Origin: Streptococcaceae bacterium AM104-57
GTDB lineage: Bacteria; Bacillota; Bacilli; Lactobacillales; Streptococcaceae
Length of the DNA: 64,000 nucleotides
Direction of reading: 5' to 3'
Assembly: GCA_027659245.1 (NCBI GenBank)
Contig: JAQDPW010000001.1
Span: 1 to 64,000 of the forward strand
Translations under genes and position numbers: made by a program
Notes under the pieces: generated by a model
The model's database searches: none
Told to the model about the DNA's origin: nothing
What the model saw: only the letters and a program-made list of their open reading frames with translations
Shown: piece by piece, positions 8,573 to 17,770 of the stretch
Numbering within the stretch: position 1 is the stretch's first letter
Layout of the letters: every line of letters starts with the position of its first letter

Positions 8573-8650
8573 GTAGCTAAGAATGACTTTTTAGTTTGCA
8601 CTGAAAATGGTTAGGGTAGAATCTAAGAATGCATCACATCGGAGTTTGAT

Positions 8651-8935
8651 ATGAAATTCGTTAAATCAATACTGAAAGTTTGGTCTGAAATCATGGTATT
8701 ACTTAGTTCAATGTCTTATATCATCATCAGATTAGTAGCTGACATAAATAAAGTATCTTTACCTACTTGGTTTGATAGTTTCAATATACCAACGATTGCA
8801 TTATTTATGATGGTATTCATTCTTTTATATAGAAGTAAAGAAAAAAGAATGGATAAATTTGAAGTAGTAGACAATCTATGGGTAAATAGGAGTCTTGTAG
8901 TAACGAATCAAAAAAGGAGTAACTATGAATCGTAA
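8651..8935 (+). pseudogene. Immunity-like paralogue fused to a bacteriocin leader fragment
   Basis: The first 66 or so residues are a close copy of the protein at 7739 (MKFVKSILKVWSEIMVLLSS against MKFVKLMLKIWPELMVLLSS). Where the older copy stops and peptide 4 begins, small indels here put MDKFEVVD, the start of a double-glycine leader, in the same frame; the reading then runs into unrelated sequence and lacks GG and core. It is therefore a duplicated immunity/bacteriocin pair whose bacteriocin has decayed. The membrane part may still function. Confidence 0.6.
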
Positions 8936-9119
8936 ATTAGAACGGTGTTATCTATTCTGACTAGGAATAGATCATACCAGAGGTGGCTCAGAAATAGCAG
9001 GGACATTAGTAATTGAAGTAATATATAGGATGTCGTAAATGTTACTATCAATGATTTATTTGTTCCAAGCTTGCCTAGGGTGACAGTAAAAAATCAATTT
9101 CCTTTCATACCATATTTTT
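8936..9119 (+). other. Decayed stretch after the bacteriocin genes
   Basis: No gene of normal size. A 12-codon frame starts at ATG 8925 behind AAGGAG and stops at 8960; the rest has frequent stops. Probably a degraded bacteriocin or immunity gene. Confidence 0.35.
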
Positions 9120-9152
9120 AGTAGGTAGGACGTTTGTTCTGCCTATTTTTTT
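9120..9152 (+). terminator. Terminator of the bacteriocin region
   Basis: TAGGTAGGAC pairs with GTTCTGCCTA (two weak pairs) over a GTTT loop, followed by seven T. It isolates comAB from upstream transcription. Confidence 0.65.
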
Positions 9153-9163
9153 ATCCCAAAAGT

Positions 9164-9231
9164 GCATTTGGGAGGTAGATAGGCGCATTTGGGGAGGAAG
9201 TCTAGTTTTTGTTTGGGGATTGGGGTAAGAT
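9164..9231 (+). promoter_or_regulatory. comAB promoter with ComE direct repeat
   Basis: GCATTTGGG at 9164-9172 is repeated exactly at 9185-9193 with 12 bases between, the arrangement known for ComE response-regulator sites in early competence promoters. A TAAGAT -10 box at 9226-9231 follows. Expected to respond to competence-stimulating peptide through ComD/ComE. Confidence 0.8.
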
Positions 9232-9250
9232 AGTTGTTATCAGATGAGTT

Positions 9251-9401
9251 TATACTCTTCGAAAATCAAATTCAAACCACGTCAACGTCGCCACCGTATA
9301 TATGTGACTGACTTCGTCAGTCTTATCTACAACCTCAAAACAGTGTTTTGAGCAGCCTGCGGCTAGTTTCCTAGTTTGCTCTTTGATTTTCATTGAGTAT
9401 T
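9251..9401 (+). repeat. BOX element (boxA-boxB-boxC)
   Basis: Starts TATACTCTTCGAAAATC and ends TTTTCATTGAGTAT, with the boxB stem CTGACTTCGTCAG and AAAACAGTGTTTT in the middle. One boxB copy. It sits in the comAB leader, between the promoter and the start codon. Confidence 0.9.
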
Positions 9402-9419
9402 AGGAAAAAGGAGATGAAG

Positions 9420-11573
9420 ATGAAATTTGGGAAACGTCACTATCGTCCGCAGGTGGATCAGATGGACTGCGGTGTAGCTTCATTAGCCATGGTTTTTGGC
9501 TACTATGGTAGCTATTATTCTTTGGCTCACTTACGAGAATTGGCAAAGACGACCATGGATGGGACGACGGCCTTGGGCTTGGTCAAGGTGGCAGAGGAGA
9601 TTGGTTTTGAGACGCGAGCAATTAAGGCGGATATGACGCTTTTTGACTTGCCAGATTTGACTTTTCCTTTTGTTGCTCATGTGCTTAAGGAAGGGAAATT
9701 GCTCCACTACTATGTGGTGACTGGGCAGGACAAGGACAGCATTCATATTGCCGACCCAGATCCTGGGGTGAAATTGACCCAACTGCCACGTGAGCGTTTT
9801 GCGGAAGAATGGACAGGAGTGACTCTTTTTATGGCACCTAGTCCAGACTACAAGCCTCATAAGGATCAAAAGAATGGCCTGCTCTCTTTTATCCCTATAT
9901 TAGTGAAGCAGCGTGGCTTGATTGCCAATATCGTTTTGGCAACACTCTTGGTAACCTTGATTAACATTGTTGGTTCTTATTATCTGCAGTCTATCATTGA
10001 TACCTATGTGCCAGATCAGATGCGTTCAACGCTTGGGATTATTTCTATTGGGCTGGTCATCGTCTATATTCTCCAGCAGATCTTGTCTTACGCTCAGGAG
10101 TATCTCTTACTTGTTTTGGGGCAACGCTTGTCCATTGATGTGATTTTGTCTTATATCAAGCATGTTTTTCATTTGCCCATGTCCTTTTTTGCAACACGAC
10201 GGACAGGGGAAATCGTGTCTCGTTTTACAGATGCCAATAGTATTATTGATGCGCTGGCTTCGACCATCCTTTCGATTTTCCTAGATGTGTCAACGGTTGT
10301 CATTATTTCCCTTGTTTTATTTTCACAAAATACCAATCTCTTTTTCATGACTTTATTGGCACTTCCTATCTATACAGTGATTATCTTTGCTTTTATGAAG
10401 CCGTTTGAAAAGATGAATCGGGATACCATGGAAGCCAATGCGGTTCTGTCTTCTTCTATCATCGAGGACATCAACGGTATTGAGACTATCAAGTCTTTGA
10501 CCAGTGAAAGTCAGCGTTACCAAAAAATTGACAAGGAATTTGTAGATTATCTGAAAAAATCCTTTACCTATAGTCGAGCAGAGAGTCAGCAAAAGGCTCT
10601 GAAAAAGGTTGCCCATCTCTTGCTCAATGTCGGCATTCTCTGGATGGGAGCTGTTCTGGTCATGGATGGCAAGATGAGTTTGGGGCAGTTGATTACCTAT
10701 AATACCTTGCTTGTTTACTTTACCAATCCTTTGGAAAATATCATCAATCTGCAAACCAAGCTTCAGACAGCGCAGGTTGCCAATAACCGTCTGAATGAGG
10801 TTTATCTGGTAGCTTCTGAGTTTGAGGAGAAGAAAACAGTTGAGGATCTGAGCTTTATGAAGGGAGAGATGACCTTCAAGCAGGTTTCCTACAAGTATGG
10901 CTATGGTCGAGATGTCTTGTCGGATATCAATTTAACCGTTCCCCAAGGGTCTAAGGTGGCTTTTGTGGGGATTTCAGGGTCAGGTAAGACGACCTTGGCC
11001 AAGATGATGGTTAATTTTTACGATCCAAGTCAGGGAGAGATTAGTCTGGGTGGTGTCAATCTCAATCAGATTGATAAAAAAGCCCTGCGTCAGTATATCA
11101 ACTATCTGCCTCAACAGCCCTATGTCTTTAACGGAACGATTTTGGAGAATCTTCTCCTTGGAGCCAAGGAAGGGACGACTCAAGAGGATATCTTACGGGC
11201 GGTCGAGTTGGCAGAGATTCGGGAGGATATCGAGCGTATGCCCCTGAATTACCAGACAGAGTTGACTTCGGATGGGGCAGGGATTTCAGGTGGTCAACGT
11301 CAGAGAATCGCTCTGGCGCGTGCTCTCTTGACAGATGCGCCGGTCTTGATTTTGGATGAGGCAACTAGCAGTTTGGATATTCTGACAGAGAAGCGGATTG
11401 TAGATAATCTCATGGCTTTAGACAAGACCTTGATTTTCATCGCTCACCGTTTGACCATTGCTGAGCGGACAGAGAAGGTGGTTGTTTTGGATCAGGGCAA
11501 GATTGTTGAAGAAGGAAAGCATGCTGATTTGCTTGCACAGGGTGGATTTTACGCCCATTTGGTCAATAGCTAG
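9420..11573 (+). CDS. comA: Competence factor transporting ATPase/peptidase ComA
   Basis: A 717-residue peptidase-containing ABC exporter that removes the double-glycine leader from CSP and exports it; related work shows it can handle bacteriocin-type peptides too. N-terminal C39 peptidase with C17 in DQMDCGVASL and H96, then a six-helix membrane domain (about 160-450), then an ATPase domain with GISGSGKTT (about 516-524), the ISGGQRQR signature and ILDEATSSLD. ATG at 9420 is chosen because AGGAG is six bases away; ATG 9414 abuts the site and TTG 9393 lies within BOX. Forms an operon with comB. Confidence 0.96.
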   Translation: MKFGKRHYRPQVDQMDCGVASLAMVFGYYGSYYSLAHLRELAKTTMDGTTALGLVKVAEEIGFETRAIKADMTLFDLPDLTFPFVAHVLKEGKLLHYYVVTGQDKDSIHIADPDPGVKLTQLPRERFAEEWTGVTLFMAPSPDYKPHKDQKNGLLSFIPILVKQRGLIANIVLATLLVTLINIVGSYYLQSIIDTYVPDQMRSTLGIISIGLVIVYILQQILSYAQEYLLLVLGQRLSIDVILSYIKHVFHLPMSFFATRRTGEIVSRFTDANSIIDALASTILSIFLDVSTVVIISLVLFSQNTNLFFMTLLALPIYTVIIFAFMKPFEKMNRDTMEANAVLSSSIIEDINGIETIKSLTSESQRYQKIDKEFVDYLKKSFTYSRAESQQKALKKVAHLLLNVGILWMGAVLVMDGKMSLGQLITYNTLLVYFTNPLENIINLQTKLQTAQVANNRLNEVYLVASEFEEKKTVEDLSFMKGEMTFKQVSYKYGYGRDVLSDINLTVPQGSKVAFVGISGSGKTTLAKMMVNFYDPSQGEISLGGVNLNQIDKKALRQYINYLPQQPYVFNGTILENLLLGAKEGTTQEDILRAVELAEIREDIERMPLNYQTELTSDGAGISGGQRQRIALARALLTDAPVLILDEATSSLDILTEKRIVDNLMALDKTLIFIAHRLTIAERTEKVVVLDQGKIVEEGKHADLLAQGGFYAHLVNS

Positions 11574-11585
11574 AAAGAGGAGAGG

Positions 11586-12935
11586 ATGAAACCAGAATTT
11601 TTAGAAAGTGCGGAGTTTTATAATCGTCGTTACCATAATTTTTCCAGTCGGGTGATTGTCCCCATGTCCCTTCTGCTTGTGTTTTTGCTTGGATTTGCAA
11701 CATTTGCAGAGAAGGAGATGAGTTTGTCTACTAGAGCTACTGTTGAGCCTAGTCGAATCCTTACAAATATCCAGTCAACTAGCAACAATCGTATTCTTGT
11801 CAATCATTTGGAAGAAAATAAGCTGGTTAAGAAGGGGGAGCTTCTGGTTCAATATCAAGAAGGGGCAGAGGGTGTCCAAGCGGAGTCTTATGCCAGTCAG
11901 TTGGACATGCTCAAGGACCAAAAAAAGCAATTGGAGTATTTGCAAAAGAGCCTGCAAGAAGGGACGGATTACTTTCCAGAGGAGGATAAGTTTGGCTACC
12001 AAGCCACCTTTCGCGACTACATCAGTCAAGCAGGCAGTCTTAGGGCTAGTACATCGCAACAAAACGAAACCATCGCGTCCCAGAATGCAGCAGCTAGTCA
12101 AACCCAAGCTGAAATCGGGAATCTCATCAGTCAAACAGAGGCTAAAATTCGCGATTACCAGACAGCTAAGTCAGCTATTGAAACAGGTGCTTCCTTGGCC
12201 AGTCAGAATCTAGCCTACTCTCTCTACCAGTCCTATAAGTCTCAGGGAGAGGAAAATTCGCAATCTAAGGCACAAGCAGTTGCGCAGGTTGAAGCACAGC
12301 TTTCTCAGTTAGAATCCAGTCTTGCTACTTACCGTGTCCAGTATGCAGGTTCAGGTACCCAGCAAGCCTATGCGTCAGGCTTAAGAAGTCAATTGGAGTC
12401 TCTCAAATCCCAACACTTGGCAAAGGCTGGTCAGGAATTGACCCTTCTAGACCAGAAAATCTTGGAGGCAGAGTCAGGCAAGAAGGTTCAGGGAAATCTT
12501 CTAGACAAGGGGAAAATTACGGCTAGTGAGGATGGGGTGCTTCACCTTAATCCTGAGACCAGTGATTCTACCATGGTAGCAGAAGGCGCCTTACTAGCCC
12601 AACTCTATCCGTCCTTGGAAAAAGAAGGGAAAGCCAAACTCATAGCTTATCTAAGTTCAAAAGATGTAGCAAGAATCAAGGTCGGTGATTCTGTTCGTTA
12701 TACGACGACTCATGATGCCAAGAATCAACTTTTCTTAGATTCCACTATTACAAGTATTGATGCGACAGCTACCAAGACGGAAAAAGGGAATTTCTTTAAA
12801 ATTGAGGCGGAGACGAATCTAACTTCGGAGCAGGCTGAAAAACTTCGGTACGGGGTGGAAGGTCGCCTACAGATGATTACGGGCAGGAAAAGTTATCTAC
12901 GTTATTATTTGGATCAATTTTTGAACAAAGAGTAA
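11586..12935 (+). CDS. comB: Competence factor transport accessory protein ComB
   Basis: A 449-residue HlyD/MFP-type accessory protein that works with ComA in peptide export. One N-terminal membrane segment (residues about 24-40, [19 protein letters not shown]), a long coiled-coil region rich in Q, S and A (about 95-300), and a C-terminal beta-barrel/lipoyl-like part ([15 protein letters not shown]). Starts 12 bases after comA behind AGAGGAG. Length is normal. Confidence 0.95.
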   Translation: MKPEFLESAEFYNRRYHNFSSRVIVPMSLLLVFLLGFATFAEKEMSLSTRATVEPSRILTNIQSTSNNRILVNHLEENKLVKKGELLVQYQEGAEGVQAESYASQLDMLKDQKKQLEYLQKSLQEGTDYFPEEDKFGYQATFRDYISQAGSLRASTSQQNETIASQNAAASQTQAEIGNLISQTEAKIRDYQTAKSAIETGASLASQNLAYSLYQSYKSQGEENSQSKAQAVAQVEAQLSQLESSLATYRVQYAGSGTQQAYASGLRSQLESLKSQHLAKAGQELTLLDQKILEAESGKKVQGNLLDKGKITASEDGVLHLNPETSDSTMVAEGALLAQLYPSLEKEGKAKLIAYLSSKDVARIKVGDSVRYTTTHDAKNQLFLDSTITSIDATATKTEKGNFFKIEAETNLTSEQAEKLRYGVEGRLQMITGRKSYLRYYLDQFLNKE

Positions 12936-12964
12936 TGTTCGTGTTTTTAGAGTTAAATGATTTT

Positions 12965-12998
12965 AAAACTGTGAGAAAGATTCTTCTTGCAGTTTTTT
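12965..12998 (+). terminator. comAB terminator
   Basis: AAAACTGTGAGAA pairs with TTCTTGCAGTTTT (13 pairs including two G-U), then T-rich. About 30 bases after comB. Confidence 0.7.
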
Positions 12999-13006
12999 CT
13001 TTACGA

Positions 13007-13072
13007 TTTTCGAAGCGCGTCCGTTATTCATTCGGTTAAATTCTTGTAATTTTAGGTTTTTTATGGTAGAAT
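13007..13072 (+). promoter_or_regulatory. purC promoter with possible PurR sites
   Basis: TTGTAA (13044-13049) and TAGAAT (13067-13072) with a 17-base spacer form the operon promoter. Upstream, TTCGAAG near 13007 and ATTCGGTTAAA near 13030 resemble inverted halves of the streptococcal PurR box (consensus AWWWCCGAACWWT), though neither is a full match. PurR control by PRPP is expected for this operon. Confidence 0.5.
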
Positions 13073-13104
13073 GTGCTCAAGTAATACGAAAGGCGAACTT
13101 TAAA

Positions 13105-13812
13105 ATGTCAAAACAATTGATCTATTCGGGAAAAGCTAAAGATATCTATACAACTGAGGATGAAAATCTTATTATTTCAACTTACAAGGACCAGGCGACT
13201 GCTTTCAATGGTGTTAAGAAGGAGCAGATTGCAGGTAAGGGAGTGTTGAATAATCAGATTTCATCTTTTATTTTTGAGAAATTAAATGCGGCTGGTGTGG
13301 CGACTCACTTTGTGGAGAAGCTTTCAGATACAGAACAACTCAATAAAAAGGTTAAGATTATTCCTTTGGAAGTCGTGCTCCGCAACTATACTGCTGGTTC
13401 TTTTTCAAAACGTTTTGGTGTGGATGAGGGAATCGCCTTGGAGACTCCGATTGTTGAATTTTACTACAAAAATGATGATTTGGATGATCCATTTATCAAT
13501 GACGAGCATGTGAAATTTCTAAAGATTGCGGATGACCAGCAGATTGCCTACTTGAAGGAAGAAACTCGTCGAATCAATGAACTTTTGAAGGTCTGGTTTG
13601 CTGAGATTGGGCTTAAGTTGATTGACTTTAAGCTAGAGTTCGGTTTTGATAAGGATGGCAAGATTATCTTGGCAGATGAATTTTCACCAGATAACTGCCG
13701 TTTGTGGGATGCGGATGGCAACCACATGGATAAGGATGTTTTTCGTAGAGGATTGGGAGAACTAACAGACGTTTACGAGATTGTTTGGGAAAAGTTGCAG
13801 GAATTGAAATAA
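13105..13812 (+). CDS. purC: SAICAR synthase
   Basis: Ligates aspartate to CAIR using ATP, giving SAICAR, in de novo purine synthesis. 235 residues, normal for the bacterial enzyme. It begins [19 protein letters not shown], the ATP-binding N-terminus; [10 protein letters not shown] and [15 protein letters not shown] are family motifs. ATG 13105 is used; the in-frame ATG at 13063 is upstream of the predicted transcript start and overlaps the -10 box. First gene of the purine operon. The last 69 bases are repeated just downstream. Confidence 0.95.
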
Positions 13813-14013
13813 TCTGTTAGCAACGGAAGACCTTCGTCTCTCAACTAAAAGAACTCAGGCTGAAAAGGTCCCCCAGACCTTTTCACTCCGTAGGGGATTA
13901 GGAGAACTAACAGATGTTTATGAGATTGTTTGGGAAAAGTTGCAGGAATTGAAATAACAATCTCAAGGCTGTTTGGGAACATTGCAAGAGCTGAAATAAA
14001 GGAATAAGAATTG
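13813..14013 (+). repeat. Repeated purC 3' end and hairpin
   Basis: The final 69 bases of purC (13744-13812) recur at 13889-13957 with only a few changes, including the stop codon, and a shorter 32-base match follows at about 13968-13999. Between the first two lies a strong hairpin, GAAAAGGTC / GACCTTTTC (about 13873-13895). The repeats encode only purC C-terminal fragments without a start. Confidence 0.8.
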
Positions 14014-17000
14014 ATGGATAAACGTATTTTTGTTGAAAAAAAGGCTGATTTTCGTGTGAAATCTCAGTCTTTAGTAAAAGAATTAAAGCATAATCTTCAG
14101 TTGAAAACTTTGAATGATCTTCGTATAGTGCAGGTTTATGATGTCTTTGATTTGGCAGAGGGCTTGTTTGCGCCTGCAGAGAAACACATCTTCTCTGAGC
14201 AGGTGACCGATACTGTTTTGGATGAAGCTGCGGTTAAGGCTGATCTTGAGAAGTATGCTTTCTTTGCTATCGAAAGTTTGCCTGGTCAATTTGACCAACG
14301 TGCAGCATCTTCACAGGAAGCCTTGCTTTTACTAGGAGGTTCGAGTGATGTAACGGTTAATACTGCTCAACTTTACTTGGTGAATAAAGATATTGATGCG
14401 ACGGAGTTGGAAGCTGTCAAAAACTACCTGCTCAATCCAGTTGATTCTCGTTTCAAGAACATCACAACAGGGATTGCCAAGCAAGAATTTTCAGAGTCAG
14501 ACAAAACCATTCCCAAATTGACTTTCTTTGAAAGCTATACAGCAGAAGACTTTGCCCGCTACAAGGCCGAGCAAGGGATGGCTATGGAAGTGGATGATTT
14601 GCTCTTTATCCAAGACTACTTTAAGTCAATCGGGCGTGTGCCAACTGAGACAGAGTTGAAGGTGTTGGATACTTACTGGTCTGACCACTGCCGTCATACA
14701 ACTTTCGAGACTGAGTTGAAACACATCGACTTCTCAGCATCTAAATTCCAAAAACAATTGCAGGCGACTTATGACAAGTACATTTCCATGCGTGATGAGT
14801 TGGGACGTACAGAAAAACCTCAAACTTTGATGGATATGGCGACTATTTTTGGTCGTTATGAGCGTGCCAATGGCCATTTGGATGACATGGAAGTGTCTGA
14901 TGAAATCAATGCCTGCTCAGTAGAAATCGAAGTGGACGTTGATGGTGTGAAAGAACCATGGCTCCTCATGTTTAAAAACGAAACCCACAATCACCCAACT
15001 GAGATTGAGCCATTTGGTGGGGCGGCTACTTGTATCGGTGGTGCTATTCGTGACCCATTATCAGGTCGCTCATATGTTTACCAAGCTATGCGTATCTCAG
15101 GTGCGGGTGATATTACAGCACCGATTTCGGAAACTCGTGCTGGTAAATTGCCACAACAGGTCATTTCTAAGACAGCGGCTCATGGTTATTCTTCATATGG
15201 TAACCAGATTGGGCTTGCGACGACCTACGTTCGTGAGTATTTCCACCCAGGTTTCGTTGCTAAGCGTATGGAGCTAGGTGCTGTTGTCGGTGCAGCTCCT
15301 AAGGGCAATGTTGTCCGTGAAAAACCGGAAGCGGGAGATGTCATTATCCTGCTTGGAGGTAAGACTGGACGTGATGGTGTCGGTGGTGCGACAGGTTCTT
15401 CTAAGGTTCAAACAGTTGAGTCTGTGGAAACTGCTGGAGCTGAAGTTCAAAAAGGGAATGCCATCGAAGAACGTAAGATTCAACGTCTTTTCCGTAATGG
15501 GGAAGTAACACGTCTGATCAAGAAATCAAATGACTTTGGTGCTGGTGGCGTCTGCGTAGCGATCGGTGAATTGGCAGATGGTCTTGAAATTGATCTAGAT
15601 AAAGTGCCATTGAAATACCAAGGCTTGAATGGTACAGAAATTGCCATCTCTGAATCTCAAGAGCGTATGGCTGTGGTGGTTCGTCCAGAAGACGTAGATG
15701 CCTTCATTGCAGCATGTAACAAAGAAAATATTGATGCAGTTGTCGTTGCAACAGTGACTGAAAAACCAAATCTTGTCATGCACTGGAATGGTGAAACGAT
15801 TGTTGATTTGGAACGTCGCTTCCTTGATACAAATGGTGTGCGTATCGTCGTAGATGCTAGGGTAGTTGACAAGGATGTCAAGCTTCCGGAAGAACGTCAA
15901 ACATCTGCCGAAACCCTTGAAGCGGATACTCTTGAAGTCTTGTCTGATCTCAACCATGCGAGTCAAAAAGGATTGCAAACCATCTTTGACTGTTCGGTCG
16001 GTCGTTCAACGGTCAATCACCCACTTGGTGGTCGTTACCAACTCACATCAACTGAGGCTTCTGTGCAGAAATTGCCAGTTCAACACGGTGTGACTCACAC
16101 TGCGTCAGTCATGGCCCAAGGATTCCATCCATATGTGGCAGAATGGTCTCCATATCACGGTGCTGCCTATGCAGTAATCGAAGCGACTGCTCGTTTGGTG
16201 GCTGCTGGTGCCAACTGGTCTAAGGCTCGTTTCTCATACCAAGAGTACTTCGAGCGGATGGACAAGCAAGCTGAGCGTTTTGGTCAGCCAGTAGCAGCTC
16301 TTCTAGGATCTATTGAAGCTCAGATTCAGCTTGGCTTACCATCTATCGGTGGTAAGGACTCCATGTCTGGGACCTTTGAAGAATTGACAGTACCACCAAC
16401 TTTGGTTGCTTTTGGTGTCACAACTGCAGATAGCCGTAAGGTTCTTTCTCCAGAATTTAAAGCTGCTGGTGAAAATATCTACTACATTCCTGGTCAAGCT
16501 TTGGCACAAGAAATTGACTTTGATCTCATCAAGTCTAACTTTGCTCAATTTGAAGCCATCCAAGCTGATCACAAAGTGACAGCAGCATCAGCTGTCAAAT
16601 ATGGTGGTGTCCTTGAAGCCCTTGCCCTTGCTACATTTGGTAACCATATTGGTGCCACTGTAAGCCTTGAAAATCTTGAGACTGTCTTGACAGCTCAATT
16701 GGGTGGATTCGTCTTCACATCGCCTGAAGATATTGCAGGGGTTGCCAAGATTGGACAAACAGCAACCGACTTTACACTTACTGTCAACGGTGTAATGCTC
16801 GATGGACACAAACTTGACAGTGCCTTCCAAGGTAAATTGGAAGAGGTCTACCCAACGGAATTTGCACAAGCAACTGAGTTAGAAGAAGTACCTGCAGTGG
16901 CGTCAGATGCTATTATCAAAGCCAAAGAAACAGCTGAGACACCAGTGGTTTACATCCCAGTCTTCCCAGGAACCAACTCAGAATATGACTCAGCCAAGGC

Positions 17001-17739
17001 CTTTGAAAAAGAAGGTGCGAAAGTCAACTTAGTACCATTCGTGACCTTGAATGAAGAGGCGATTGTCGAGTCTGTTGACACCATGGTTGACAATATCGAA
17101 AAAGCTAACATTATCTTCTTTGCAGGTGGCTTCTCAGCCGCCGACGAACCAGATGGATCAGCTAAATTTATCGTTAATATCTTGCTCAATGAAAAAGTAC
17201 GTGCAGCTATCGATAGTTTCATCGAAGGTGGTGGTTTGATTATCGGTATCTGTAACGGATTTCAAGCTCTTGTCAAATCAGGTCTTCTTCCATACGGTAA
17301 CTTTGAAGATGCAAGCAGTACTAGTCCAACCCTCTTCTACAATGATGCCAACCAACACGTGGCTAAGATGGTTGAAACACGTATTGCCAACACGAACTCA
17401 CCATGGCTTGCTGGCGTGAAAGTTGGTGACATCCATGCCATCCCAGTATCACACGGTGAAGGGAAGTTTGTCGTGACAGCTGAGGAATTTGCAGAGCTTC
17501 GTGACAATGGGCAAATCTTTACCCAATACGTTGACTTCGAAGGCAAACCAAGCATGGATTCTAAATACAATCCTAACGGTTCTGTCAATGCGATTGAAGG
17601 TATCACAAGTAAGAATGGTCAAATCATCGGTAAGATGGGACACTCAGAACGTTTCGAAGACGGTCTTTTCCAAAATATTCCTGGAAATAAAGACCAACAC
17701 CTCTTTGCATCAGCGGTCCAATACTTTACTGGGAAATAG
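14014..17739 (+). CDS. purL: Phosphoribosylformylglycinamidine synthase (large, fused)
   Basis: Converts FGAR, glutamine and ATP to FGAM. At 1241 residues it is the large type in which the PurS-, PurL- and PurQ-like parts are one chain. Visible motifs: SDHCRHTTF near 225, FKNETHNHPTEIEPF in the first ATP lobe, GGKDSMSG in the second, and a C-terminal class I glutaminase with the nucleophile in GICNGFQAL near 1080 and the HGEGKF histidine. ATG 14014 is preferred to the adjacent TTG 14011; AAAGGA precedes. Second purine operon gene. Confidence 0.95.
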   Translation: MDKRIFVEKKADFRVKSQSLVKELKHNLQLKTLNDLRIVQVYDVFDLAEGLFAPAEKHIFSEQVTDTVLDEAAVKADLEKYAFFAIESLPGQFDQRAASSQEALLLLGGSSDVTVNTAQLYLVNKDIDATELEAVKNYLLNPVDSRFKNITTGIAKQEFSESDKTIPKLTFFESYTAEDFARYKAEQGMAMEVDDLLFIQDYFKSIGRVPTETELKVLDTYWSDHCRHTTFETELKHIDFSASKFQKQLQATYDKYISMRDELGRTEKPQTLMDMATIFGRYERANGHLDDMEVSDEINACSVEIEVDVDGVKEPWLLMFKNETHNHPTEIEPFGGAATCIGGAIRDPLSGRSYVYQAMRISGAGDITAPISETRAGKLPQQVISKTAAHGYSSYGNQIGLATTYVREYFHPGFVAKRMELGAVVGAAPKGNVVREKPEAGDVIILLGGKTGRDGVGGATGSSKVQTVESVETAGAEVQKGNAIEERKIQRLFRNGEVTRLIKKSNDFGAGGVCVAIGELADGLEIDLDKVPLKYQGLNGTEIAISESQERMAVVVRPEDVDAFIAACNKENIDAVVVATVTEKPNLVMHWNGETIVDLERRFLDTNGVRIVVDARVVDKDVKLPEERQTSAETLEADTLEVLSDLNHASQKGLQTIFDCSVGRSTVNHPLGGRYQLTSTEASVQKLPVQHGVTHTASVMAQGFHPYVAEWSPYHGAAYAVIEATARLVAAGANWSKARFSYQEYFERMDKQAERFGQPVAALLGSIEAQIQLGLPSIGGKDSMSGTFEELTVPPTLVAFGVTTADSRKVLSPEFKAAGENIYYIPGQALAQEIDFDLIKSNFAQFEAIQADHKVTAASAVKYGGVLEALALATFGNHIGATVSLENLETVLTAQLGGFVFTSPEDIAGVAKIGQTATDFTLTVNGVMLDGHKLDSAFQGKLEEVYPTEFAQATELEEVPAVASDAIIKAKETAETPVVYIPVFPGTNSEYDSAKAFEKEGAKVNLVPFVTLNEEAIVESVDTMVDNIEKANIIFFAGGFSAADEPDGSAKFIVNILLNEKVRAAIDSFIEGGGLIIGICNGFQALVKSGLLPYGNFEDASSTSPTLFYNDANQHVAKMVETRIANTNSPWLAGVKVGDIHAIPVSHGEGKFVVTAEEFAELRDNGQIFTQYVDFEGKPSMDSKYNPNGSVNAIEGITSKNGQIIGKMGHSERFEDGLFQNIPGNKDQHLFASAVQYFTGK

Positions 17740-17770
17740 GACTAGAGATGACTAGGACGATTGGTGTGTT

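Noticed and set aside
9393..9419. TTG 9393 or ATG 9414 as comA start
   Set aside because: TTG lies in the BOX end; ATG 9414 abuts the AGGAG site. ATG 9420 has proper spacing and matches known ComA.
13063..13104. ATG at 13063 as the purC start
   Set aside because: It overlaps the predicted -10 box and lacks a ribosome site; the family N-terminus begins at 13105.
13000..13104. Purine riboswitch ahead of purC
   Set aside because: No purine-aptamer core or suitable loops; the region fits a plain promoter with possible PurR sites.
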